Assembly: GCA_023228725.1 (NCBI GenBank) | Contig: JALOAQ010000052.1 | Coordinates: forward strand, 1-20,266 | Length of the DNA stretch: 20,266 nucleotides | DNA from: Bacteroidales bacterium | Lineage (GTDB): Bacteria; Bacteroidota; Bacteroidia; Bacteroidales; ML635J-15 | Direction: 5' to 3' | Shown: in pieces, positions 8,244 through 15,117 of the stretch | Layout of the letters: every line of letters begins with the position of its first letter | How positions within the stretch are numbered: the stretch's first letter is position 1 | Program-made: the position numbers and the translations under genes | The notes under the pieces: generated by a model | The model's database searches: none | What the model was told of the DNA's origin: nothing | Seen by the model: the letters and a program-made list of their open reading frames with translations, nothing else

Positions 8244-8323
8244 CATTAAGGCCATTAAGGGATTAAGATACATTAAAAAAAACTCTTAATGAAACTTAAT
8301 GAAAAAACTTAATGCACTTAATG
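8244..8323. repeat. Ladder inverted repeat, unit 2 (80 bp)
   Basis: Same length and layout as unit 1. The innermost left heptamer is CATTAAA, and the right arm keeps four CTTAATG copies. Differences from units 1 and 3 fall mainly in the internal-loop positions. Confidence 0.85.
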
Positions 8324-8338
8324 GTAAAAAATATTAAA

Positions 8339-8418
8339 CATTAAGGCCATTAAGGAATTAAGATACATTAAGAAAAACTCTTAATGAAACTTAATGAAAA
8401 GGCTTAATGTACTTAATG
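8339..8418. repeat. Ladder inverted repeat, unit 3 (80 bp)
   Basis: Cleanest copy. Left heptamers CATTAAG (three exact, one AATTAAG), apical loop AAAAACT, right heptamers CTTAATG (four exact). It is followed by GGTAAAAAA like the other units. Confidence 0.85.
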
Positions 8419-8459
8419 GTAAAAAAGAAAACATTAAGAAGAAAGGTTAAGAAAAAACT

Positions 8460-8867
8460 CTACTCATCAGGCAATGCTCTAAATATTTCATTTACAAAAG
8501 GTTTAGATGATTTGGATATGTTTGTTGTATAAAAGTTTATCAATAAGCTTTGAGGAACCTTTAACAAATTCATATAAGTTATTGTTTGAGCCTCATGTAC
8601 GGGCAAAATATTTTCAACTGTTTTCAACTCAACAGCAACAGTCTTATTTACTAATAAATCTAATCTTAAGTCACTATCTATTACAAGTTCATCATAAACA
8701 ATAGCTACTGGTAATTGTTGCTCCACCTCATAGCCTTGTTTAATTAATTCATACTTTAAACATTTTTCATAAACACTTTCCAACAAACCTGGACCTAATG
8801 CATTATGAACTTTAATTGCACAACCTAAAATCTCATAAGACAACTGAGTTACTTCTTTTTTAGTCAT
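8460..8867 (-). CDS. GxxExxY family protein (PD-(D/E)xK-like)
   Basis: 135 residues from the ATG at 8865-8867. The frame is open further upstream, to 8987, but the extra 40 residues are unlike the family and the candidate promoter lies inside them, so the internal start is preferred. The name-giving motif is G27-LL-E30-SV-Y33, inside GPGLLESVYEKCL. A nuclease-like core follows: D70 in LRLDLLV, then E80-L-K82 in VAVELKTV, and HEAQTITYMN at 91-100. The family (PDDEXK_3 / GxxExxY) is common in Bacteroidota and has no established role; a nuclease function is only inferred from the D...ExK arrangement. The gene sits between units 3 and 4 of the ladder-hairpin array, on the opposite strand to rpiB, so its transcript would run into hairpins 3 to 1. 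This context suggests it travels with the repeats or was inserted among them. Confidence 0.88.
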   Translation of the reverse strand: MTKKEVTQLSYEILGCAIKVHNALGPGLLESVYEKCLKYELIKQGYEVEQQLPVAIVYDELVIDSDLRLDLLVNKTVAVELKTVENILPVHEAQTITYMNLLKVPQSLLINFYTTNISKSSKPFVNEIFRALPDE

Positions 8868-8906
8868 TTCTATTATATTTAAATTTAACAATGTTGATAT
8901 ATAACG

Positions 8907-8937
8907 CAAAATTAAATAATAAACTAATATAAAACAA
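8907..8937 (-). promoter_or_regulatory. Candidate promoter for the GxxExxY gene
   Basis: The minus strand has TAATTTTG at 8907-8914 (full TAnnTTTG match) and TTG at 8935-8937, 20 nt upstream, close to the Bacteroidota TTTG-N19-TAnnTTTG arrangement. Start of transcription would be near 8900, giving a leader of about 33 nt before the chosen ATG. Confidence 0.45.
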
Positions 8938-9017
8938 TTAAGACTCATAAAAGAACACTTAAGGAAATTAATGGTAAAAAAAAACATTTACAAAAACTAA
9001 TAATGGCAAGTATTAAA

Positions 9018-9088
9018 CATTAAGGACATTAAGATATTAAGATACATTAAGAAAAAATACTTAATGAAAAGGCTTAATGTACTTAATG
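9018..9088. repeat. Ladder inverted repeat, unit 4 (71 bp)
   Basis: Left arm has the full four heptamers (CATTAAG at offsets 0, 9, 27 and TATTAAG at 17). The right arm has only three CTTAATG copies, so the unit is 9 bp shorter than units 1-3. Confidence 0.8.
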
Positions 9089-9131
9089 GTAAAAAAAACA
9101 TTTACAAAAACTTATAACGGTAAGCATTAAA

Positions 9132-9203
9132 CATTAAGAAATTATGATACATTAAGAAAAAATACTTAATGAATCTTAATGAAAAAACTTAATGTACTTA
9201 ATG
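9132..9203. repeat. Ladder inverted repeat, unit 5 (72 bp)
   Basis: Right arm has four CTTAATG copies, while the left arm has lost one heptamer and another is degraded to ATTATG. It is the mirror case of unit 4. Confidence 0.8.
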
Positions 9204-9231
9204 GTAAAAAAAAACAAATCATTAAAAAAAT

Positions 9232-10476
9232 TTAATACAATCCACCTGCTAACCATCCTGTAGAAAAAGCTATTTGTAAATTATATCCACCGGTATTTGC
9301 ATCTAAATCTAAAACTTCACCGGCAAAATACAAACCTTTTACTAATTTCGAAGCCATAGTTTTAGGATTAATTTCATTAAGACAAACACCGCCAGCAGTT
9401 ACAACAGCTTCTTTATAACCGCGATGGGTTTTCACAGAAAATTCCATGTTTTTAAGCAAAAAAACTATTTTTTTTCGCTCTTCAGCTGAAACCTGACTGG
9501 CTTTTTTCTCTAAATCAATATTTAATAATTTGTAAAACACTGGGATAGCTTTTTGTGGCAACCAAAATTTAAACAAATTTGCAAGTTTCATTTTTCCGTT
9601 TTCATCCAAATCCCGCAAAATTCTTAAGTCTAACTTTTCAAAACTTAAAGCAGGTTTAAAATCTATAAGTATTTTCACTTTTCTTTTCTCTTCTAAAGCC
9701 AAAACAATTTTACGACTTAAAGTAAGTATTACTGGACCAGACAATCCATAGTGAGTAAACAAAAGCTCACCAAATTCAGAATCTTTTTCACTTCCGTCAA
9801 CAATCAAGCTTGCATTTATATTTTTTAAGCTTAAACCTTGCATCATATTTGCATTTTCATCAAAAGTTTCAACAGGTACTAAAGCTGGTAATAATTTCTC
9901 GATTTTATGCCCTAATTTTTTTGCAAATATATATCCATCGCCTGTGGACCCGGTGCCAGGATAAGATTTTCCTCCTGTACAAATAATTACATTTTTAACT
10001 TGTATTTTAACTTCCTCTAAATCAATTAAATAAGTGACGGAATTAATTTTTCCATCTTTTTGTTCAACACTCAGAACCTTAGCATTAAAAATAAATTCTA
10101 CACCTAAATCTATTGCTTTTTTGTATAAAGCATCAACTACATCAGCTGCTTTTTCTGATTTTGGAAAATATCTGCCACCTCTTTCTAAAATAGTTTCTAC
10201 CCCACAATCTTCTAACAAGGCTAAAATATCCTCATTAAAAAACTCTTTAAAAGCAGGGTATAAAAAACGTCCATCAGGAAAAACCTGAGTAATAAAATCT
10301 TTAATAGTATCAGAATTTGTAATATTGCAACGACCTTTTCCAGTAATCAAGATTTTTTTTCCTGCTGATTGCATTTTTTCCAAAACCAAAACTTTTTGTC
10401 CATACATTGCAGCACGAATAGAAGCCAACAAACCTGCAGCACCGGCACCAATAATTATTAGATCAGGATTTTTCAT
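9232..10476 (-). CDS. HI0933/BaiN/YhiN family FAD-dependent oxidoreductase
   Basis: 414 residues from the ATG at 10474-10476. The frame is open for another 81 codons upstream, but those overlap the divergent tdh coding region and do not look like protein, while the dinucleotide-binding fold starts at once from this ATG. Signatures: GAGAAG with G10, G12, G15 for FAD; the family motif GKKILITGKGRCNITNSD (about 39-56); GGKSYPGTGSTGDGY in the middle; and a C-terminal GLYFAGEVLDLDANTGGYN that closes over the flavin. The family is annotated as aminoacetone oxidase-like or BaiN. BaiN is linked to bile-acid dehydroxylation in clostridia, and E. coli YhiN has been reported as a 23S rRNA dihydrouridine synthase. 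Which activity applies here cannot be read from the sequence. It is cytoplasmic, divergent from tdh, and its 3' end abuts the ladder-hairpin array. Confidence 0.88.
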   Translation of the reverse strand: MKNPDLIIIGAGAAGLLASIRAAMYGQKVLVLEKMQSAGKKILITGKGRCNITNSDTIKDFITQVFPDGRFLYPAFKEFFNEDILALLEDCGVETILERGGRYFPKSEKAADVVDALYKKAIDLGVEFIFNAKVLSVEQKDGKINSVTYLIDLEEVKIQVKNVIICTGGKSYPGTGSTGDGYIFAKKLGHKIEKLLPALVPVETFDENANMMQGLSLKNINASLIVDGSEKDSEFGELLFTHYGLSGPVILTLSRKIVLALEEKRKVKILIDFKPALSFEKLDLRILRDLDENGKMKLANLFKFWLPQKAIPVFYKLLNIDLEKKASQVSAEERKKIVFLLKNMEFSVKTHRGYKEAVVTAGGVCLNEINPKTMASKLVKGLYFAGEVLDLDANTGGYNLQIAFSTGWLAGGLY

Positions 10477-10489
10477 ATATAAATTTTTG

Positions 10490-10497
10490 TAAAGATA
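10490..10497 (-). promoter_or_regulatory. Weak candidate -7 box for the flavoprotein gene
   Basis: The minus strand reads TATCTTTA, one mismatch from TAnnTTTG, 13 nt upstream of the ATG, implying a very short leader. The 112 bp spacer to tdh is extremely AT-rich, so chance matches are likely. Confidence 0.22.
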
Positions 10498-10564
10498 AAA
10501 TTTTTGAAATAATTTTAATTTTATAAAATATTTAAAAACATAAATAAAAGAAAAATATAATTTG

Positions 10565-10572
10565 TATTTTTG
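10565..10572 (+). promoter_or_regulatory. Candidate -7 box for tdh
   Basis: TATTTTTG is a full TAnnTTTG match 16 nt before the tdh ATG, implying a leader of roughly 10 nt. No clear TTTG element lies about 20 nt upstream, and the surrounding DNA is nearly all A and T. Confidence 0.35.
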
Positions 10573-10588
10573 AAAAAATTTTAACAAA

Positions 10589-11614
10589 ATGAAAGCATTA
10601 GTAAAAGCTAAACCAGAAAGAGGCTTGTGGATGCAAGACATGCCTGTTCCAAGTATTGGACCTGACGATGTTTTAATAAAAATTAGAAAAACAGCAATTT
10701 GTGGCACCGACTTACACATTTACAGATGGGATGAGTGGTCGCAAAACACTATAAAAACTCCTATGATTATTGGACACGAGTATGTTGGCGAAATTGCCGA
10801 TGCAGGTGCAAACGTAAAACACAAGTTTACAATTGGAGAAAGAGTTACCGGCGAAGGTCATATTGCCTGTGGTGAGTGTAGAAATTGTCGTAGAGGTTGG
10901 GATCATATTTGTGCAAATAATTATGGTGTTGGCGTTCATCGTGATGGTTGCTTTGCAGAATATTTAGCAATTCCGGCAAGCAATGTTATTCGCATTAACG
11001 AAAAAATAGAAGACGAACTTTGCTCTATAATGGACCCTTTTGGAAATGCAAGTCATACAGCCCTGTCTTTTAATCTTTTAGGTGAAGATGTAATTATTAC
11101 AGGAGCAGGAGGACCAATAGGTGCAATGTGTGTAGCTATTGCAAAATTTGCAGGTGCAAGAAATGTTTTTGCAGTAGAACCAAACGAATATCGCAGAGAA
11201 TTGGCAAGAAAAATGGGAGCTGATGTTTGCGTTGACCCAATAAACGAAGATTTACAAGAACTTATAAAAAAACATAATTTAATAGGTTTTGATGTTGGCT
11301 TAGAATGTTCGGGAAATGGTGGAGCTTTTAACCAAATGGTTACAGCAATGTATAACGGAGGCTCAATTGCTTTATTAGGAATTTTACCTTCGACTTCGCC
11401 AGTAAATTGGAATGAAATAATTTTTAAAGGCCTGAAACTTAAAGGTATTTACGGCAGAGAAATGTATGAAACTTGGTATAAAATGGAAGCAATGCTTTTG
11501 GCAGGCTTAGACATAAAACCAATAATTACTCATAGATTTAAAGTTGATGATTACTTAAAAGGCTTTGAAGCAATGGATAGCGGAAATTGTGGCAAAGTTA
11601 TTTTAGAATGGTAA
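10589..11614 (+). CDS. tdh: L-threonine 3-dehydrogenase
   Basis: 341 residues, the same length as E. coli Tdh. It oxidises L-threonine to 2-amino-3-oxobutyrate with NAD+, the first step of threonine breakdown to glycine and acetyl-CoA. It is a zinc medium-chain dehydrogenase: catalytic zinc ligands C38 (ICGTDLH) and H63-E64 (GHEYVGE); structural zinc cysteines C94, C97, C100 and C108 (CGECRNC and HIC); MDPFGNASHT at 148-157; Rossmann loop GAGGPIG at 172-178; EPNEYRRELARKMG following the second strand. No 2-amino-3-ketobutyrate ligase gene (kbl) is next to it, unlike in E. coli. Other polyol dehydrogenases share the fold, but the DPFGNA and EYRRELA segments are Tdh-like. It converges on the TMTC-like gene with only 5 nt between the stops and no visible terminator. 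Confidence 0.93.
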   Translation: MKALVKAKPERGLWMQDMPVPSIGPDDVLIKIRKTAICGTDLHIYRWDEWSQNTIKTPMIIGHEYVGEIADAGANVKHKFTIGERVTGEGHIACGECRNCRRGWDHICANNYGVGVHRDGCFAEYLAIPASNVIRINEKIEDELCSIMDPFGNASHTALSFNLLGEDVIITGAGGPIGAMCVAIAKFAGARNVFAVEPNEYRRELARKMGADVCVDPINEDLQELIKKHNLIGFDVGLECSGNGGAFNQMVTAMYNGGSIALLGILPSTSPVNWNEIIFKGLKLKGIYGREMYETWYKMEAMLLAGLDIKPIITHRFKVDDYLKGFEAMDSGNCGKVILEW

Positions 11615-11619
11615 AATCA

Positions 11620-13671
11620 TTAGTTTAATCTACTTTTTGCTAAATCTACATATCCTTTAATTACTTCATTATTTGGATCTAAGGAAAGGGCTTTTTCAAA
11701 ATAAGAAAGTGCTGTTTTATCATCGTCTTCCATACCATAACTGATACCTAAATAGCGATAAGCTTCAATATTTGGAGAAATTTCAACTGCTTTTAAAAGA
11801 TTTTCACGAGCTTTTTGAATATTATTAATATTGCCATAAGAAATTCCCAAATAAAATAAAGTTTCAAAATGATTTGAATTTAAAGATTTAGACTTTTCCA
11901 ACCAAAAAATCACAGAATCAGCTTTTTGTACGCCCTCAAAATAATATAATGAACCAATCTGAAAATATGACTCGTAATAATCCGGAGACAGTTCAGAAAA
12001 TCTCTTCCAAATAAATTTTTCATATTCAGGCTCGTCAACATTAAAATTTAAAACTCCTTTTGCATTAGCCCACACATCGGCATTTAATGGATTAGTTTCT
12101 AAAGTTTTTAAATAATAATCCATCATTTTCTTATAATCTCCGTCTAATTTATAATAAATATTTCCAAGTCTGATCAAAGCTTCTGAATAATCAGGATAAA
12201 TCTCCAAAGCTTTTTCAAAATATGGAATGGCTTCTTTCAAATATTTATTTCGCAATAAAGTATCTTTGCTTTGTTCTGCATCTTCAGAAAGTTTATACAA
12301 TTCACTTGCATAAGTACTATTACCTTTTGCAGAATTTATGCTTACTTTAACATCATGTCCAAATAAAGTTAAATTATCCTTCCAATCAAAATTGCGAGAA
12401 TATGTTTTTAAAGAAAATGCTATTAAAACAAAAACAAAAATTGAAATAGAAAGATTTTTATATTTTTTAATATTTAATATTTTTTGAGCTAATTTTTCAG
12501 AAATTAAATAAGCAAAAATTACACAAAAACCTAATAATGAGACATATACAAAACGCTCACTCATAAAAGCTCCAATATTAAAAAATAAATTTGAAGTTAT
12601 TGAAAGAGTGATTAAATAGATAAGAATACAATAAGAATAAATGCTTTTTTTTCTAAATCCATAAATTGCAATTCCGGCTAAACTTAAATATAAAACTAAG
12701 GCCAAAATTACTCTCCAATCAGCCCAATCAACAATTGGAATATGGTAAGGATAATAATCCCAAGTTAATGGATGCGGAAAAATTAATAATTTTAGATAAA
12801 TCAATAAAGTTAAAAACACAGTTGCGTACCTTTGTGTAGTTGTTGCCTCTAAAAAAGGATTATTCATTAACATAGAAGCCTCTATACCAGTTTGATTTCC
12901 AATAGCAATACTCCTAAAAATCAAATACAAGCCTGCTCCTGCTAATAATGGAATTGTAATTATAATAAGTTTTGAGAATTTTTCTTTTCTAAAAAAATAA
13001 ATACTTAATGGAATAACTGCTAAAAAAGTAATGCTTATTTCTTTTGACATTGAAGCAAGAAAAATAAAAATAAATGCAGAAATCAAAGCAGTAAACTTAT
13101 TTTTTTCAGTATAATTTAAAATAGAATTTAGTGCTAAAATAGAAAAAAGAAAAGCTAAAATTTCGTCTCTTCCTTTAATATTTGCTACAATTTCTGTGTG
13201 TAAAGGGTGTGCGGCAAAAAACATAGTTGCCAAAAAAGGAATGCTTAAAAACTCAAACTTAGGTTTATAATTTTTAAATAAACGGCACAAGGTTTTATAT
13301 AAAATAAGTAAAGAAATTATATAAAATAAAATATTTAAAAAATGACTTATTCTCGGATTTCCTAAAAAGTCTTCTTTTGCAGAAATATCAGAAGTTTTGC
13401 GACCAAAAAATTCCACTTCTAAAGCAAAAGTAATTAAAGATAAAGGACGATATCTACCACCTTCTAATTCTTTAGAATCTTTTCCAAACATTCCTGCCAT
13501 AGAATCATAAGCCAAAATATCTTTAATACCAGAAATTCCATTTTGAACAAACTCATTTTTCCAATACACAGCTTTGTCGTCCAAGGCATATTTATGACCT
13601 AAAGTATTTGAATAAATTAAAAACGTAAATACTGTAATTATAATGACTTTAATAGAATTTATATTTTTCAT
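11620..13671 (-). CDS. TMTC-like GT-C membrane glycosyltransferase with C-terminal TPRs
   Basis: 683 residues. The first about 420 residues hold some ten transmembrane segments. Family marks include D31-D32 in the first extracytoplasmic loop (YALDDKAVY), RYRPLSLITFALE at about 73-85, NPRISHFLNILFY, and HPLHTEIVANIKGRDE at 155-170, where TMTC proteins carry HPxHTExVxxxxGRxE. The C-terminal about 220 residues are TPR repeats (for example AIPYFEKALEIYPDYSEALIRLGNIYY and ALSYFEKALSLDPNN). Animal TMTC1-4 are O-mannosyltransferases (CAZy GT105) using a lipid-linked donor. The bacterial acceptor is unknown, and protein or envelope-glycan mannosylation is an inference. Its ATG directly follows the transaminase stop (TAA then ATG, no gap), which implies translational coupling, although no metabolic link between the two products is evident. 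Confidence 0.82.
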   Translation of the reverse strand: MKNINSIKVIIITVFTFLIYSNTLGHKYALDDKAVYWKNEFVQNGISGIKDILAYDSMAGMFGKDSKELEGGRYRPLSLITFALEVEFFGRKTSDISAKEDFLGNPRISHFLNILFYIISLLILYKTLCRLFKNYKPKFEFLSIPFLATMFFAAHPLHTEIVANIKGRDEILAFLFSILALNSILNYTEKNKFTALISAFIFIFLASMSKEISITFLAVIPLSIYFFRKEKFSKLIIITIPLLAGAGLYLIFRSIAIGNQTGIEASMLMNNPFLEATTTQRYATVFLTLLIYLKLLIFPHPLTWDYYPYHIPIVDWADWRVILALVLYLSLAGIAIYGFRKKSIYSYCILIYLITLSITSNLFFNIGAFMSERFVYVSLLGFCVIFAYLISEKLAQKILNIKKYKNLSISIFVFVLIAFSLKTYSRNFDWKDNLTLFGHDVKVSINSAKGNSTYASELYKLSEDAEQSKDTLLRNKYLKEAIPYFEKALEIYPDYSEALIRLGNIYYKLDGDYKKMMDYYLKTLETNPLNADVWANAKGVLNFNVDEPEYEKFIWKRFSELSPDYYESYFQIGSLYYFEGVQKADSVIFWLEKSKSLNSNHFETLFYLGISYGNINNIQKARENLLKAVEISPNIEAYRYLGISYGMEDDDKTALSYFEKALSLDPNNEVIKGYVDLAKSRLN

Positions 13672-14991
13672 TTAAAAATTTTTATCAAATAAATTATACA
13701 ATTTTTCATAAAGTAAATCTACGTCTTGCATTGTCATATCAAGAGGCGGACGTAAGCGTATTGTATCCTTACCAGCAGCAAGAAGAAGTAAGTTTTCATT
13801 TTCTAAAGCTAAATCCACAAGTTTTGCTTTATCTCCTTCTTTTTTTAAGCTAAAGCCTTGATAAATTCCTAAACCTCTAATATTTCCAATTATATTAGGA
13901 AATTTTTCTTGCAATTTTTTTAATTTTGAAATAAGATATTTAGCTTTTTCTTCAATTTGTTCTAAAAGCTTTTCTTCTTGAACAATTTTCCATTCTTGCA
14001 CAAAACGCAACATATCAGATAGAGTACCTCCCCAAGTTGAATCTAATACGCCAATATCTTCCATTGGTTTTTTCATATAAACCACTCCATTACCAAGTTT
14101 TTTTGCTGAAGCTACTGCATCAGGCGGATAAGGAATATCAAATAAATCTATACTAAAAAACTCTCCGGTTTGTCCACCTGCAGTTTGTACTTCATCTAAA
14201 CCCCAAGCAATATCATATTTTTGACAAAGTAAACTTAATTTAGTATAAAACTCAGGCAAAGCAATTCTATGTCCACCTGCTCCTTGAATAGGTTCAAGAA
14301 TAAGTCCCGCAATTTCATCTGAATATGTTTGCATAATATATTCCAAACTTGCAAGAGCTGAGTTCATTAGAATTAAATTTTCCTCATAAGTTTTATCGCT
14401 ATCCATTGCAGGAAAAGGGATTTTAAAATTGCCAGGAACTAAACCTTGAAAATCCTTAGTAAGCATTGGGTCATGGTCTAAAACAGTAACATTTAAAGCA
14501 AAAAGCGTTCGCCCATGAAAACCTTGGTCAAAATATATAAAACGTTTATTATTAACTTTCTTCCCTTTTTTGTCCATTTTATGCTGAAAAAGTTTAATGA
14601 AATACTTCATCATATTTTCAACAGCTTCTGCACCAGAATTAACGCTATAAACCTCGGGCTTAAAATCCCGCATACATTTTGGACTAAGGCTATGCAAAAG
14701 TCTGTAATAATCTAAGCATTCTGGACTAAGGAAATCTGGATTCGCAAGTTTTGTATTAGCAACAAAAGATAAATTTGTGAGATAATTCTGTTCAAACATT
14801 TTAGGATGATTATATCCAATTAATTTTGAACCATATAAACCTGTCCAATCAAAAATTTTATCATTATCAATAGTACCAATATACATTCCTTTACAAGATT
14901 TTAAATCCACAACAAAAGGATAAGGCTCAACTATTACGTATTTATTAAGTTCAGAAATTAATTTCTCACTTTTAGGTTTAGGATAATTCAT
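13672..14991 (-). CDS. lat: L-lysine 6-transaminase
   Basis: 439 residues, class III PLP-dependent aminotransferase. The predicted reaction is L-lysine plus 2-oxoglutarate to 2-aminoadipate 6-semialdehyde plus glutamate, the entry to lysine catabolism. Seen: NSGAEAVEN (118-126) and FHGRT (158-162) around the cofactor, ILEPIQGAGG (231-240), DEVQT with D266 for the PLP pyridine nitrogen, and K298 (in AKKLGNG) as the likely Schiff-base lysine. The combination DSTWGGTLSDMLR at 317-329 and AAGKDTIRLRPPL near the C-terminus resembles Mycobacterium LAT rather than ornithine or 4-aminobutyrate transaminases. The substrate is still assigned by similarity only; no semialdehyde dehydrogenase lies beside it. 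It has its own candidate promoter and ends abutting the TMTC-like gene. Confidence 0.82.
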   Translation of the reverse strand: MNYPKPKSEKLISELNKYVIVEPYPFVVDLKSCKGMYIGTIDNDKIFDWTGLYGSKLIGYNHPKMFEQNYLTNLSFVANTKLANPDFLSPECLDYYRLLHSLSPKCMRDFKPEVYSVNSGAEAVENMMKYFIKLFQHKMDKKGKKVNNKRFIYFDQGFHGRTLFALNVTVLDHDPMLTKDFQGLVPGNFKIPFPAMDSDKTYEENLILMNSALASLEYIMQTYSDEIAGLILEPIQGAGGHRIALPEFYTKLSLLCQKYDIAWGLDEVQTAGGQTGEFFSIDLFDIPYPPDAVASAKKLGNGVVYMKKPMEDIGVLDSTWGGTLSDMLRFVQEWKIVQEEKLLEQIEEKAKYLISKLKKLQEKFPNIIGNIRGLGIYQGFSLKKEGDKAKLVDLALENENLLLLAAGKDTIRLRPPLDMTMQDVDLLYEKLYNLFDKNF

Positions 14992-15014
14992 ACTTAAAAT
15001 TCAATTAATTTTTA

Positions 15015-15022
15015 CAAAGTTA
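15015..15022 (-). promoter_or_regulatory. Candidate -7 box for lat
   Basis: The minus strand reads TAACTTTG, a full TAnnTTTG match 23 nt upstream of the lat ATG, so a leader of roughly 16 nt. It supports transcription of lat and the TMTC-like gene apart from the upstream MFS gene (126 bp spacer). Confidence 0.4.
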
Positions 15023-15117
15023 AGAATTTTAATTAAAAAAATAAAAGACTTTGGCTTAACAATTTATCTTAATGAAATTAATTAAAAAAAGAAAATTATT
15101 ATTTTATTTCTATGCAA

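Larger units (their letters stand above)
8083..8459. repeat. Left half of the CATTAAG/CTTAATG ladder-hairpin array (rpiB to GxxExxY)
   Basis: This gene-free interval is almost wholly repetitive. It holds three 80 bp imperfect inverted repeats (8123-8202, 8244-8323, 8339-8418), separated by 41 and 15 nt, plus lone heptamers (8218-8224, about 8432). A lead-in sequence at 8089-8122 resembles the linkers on the far side of the GxxExxY gene (ACAAAAACT-ATAA-type). No open frame of interest. Confidence 0.85.
8868..9231. repeat. Right half of the ladder-hairpin array (GxxExxY to flavoprotein gene)
   Basis: This interval holds the GxxExxY promoter region, a degenerate heptamer pair near 8958-8975, then units 4 and 5 (9018-9088, 9132-9203). 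Each is preceded by a linker sharing ACATTTACAAAAACT and ATAA-GG (8984 onward, 9099 onward). Only 28 bp separate unit 5 from the stop codon of the flavoprotein gene. No gene was seen. Confidence 0.8.

Noticed and set aside
8868..8987. Longer start for the GxxExxY gene (40 extra residues)
   Set aside because: The extension is hydrophobic and unlike the family, overlaps the best promoter in the region and runs toward the repeats; the family normally begins near the MTKKEVT segment.
8083..9231. Repeat cluster as a CRISPR array
   Set aside because: The units are long imperfect inverted repeats of 71-80 bp with variable gaps (15, 41, 43 nt), not short identical direct repeats with uniform unique spacers, and there are no cas genes.
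10477..10719. Longer start for the flavoprotein gene (81 extra residues)
   Set aside because: It would overlap the start of tdh on the other strand, and the FAD-binding fold begins directly after the internal ATG.
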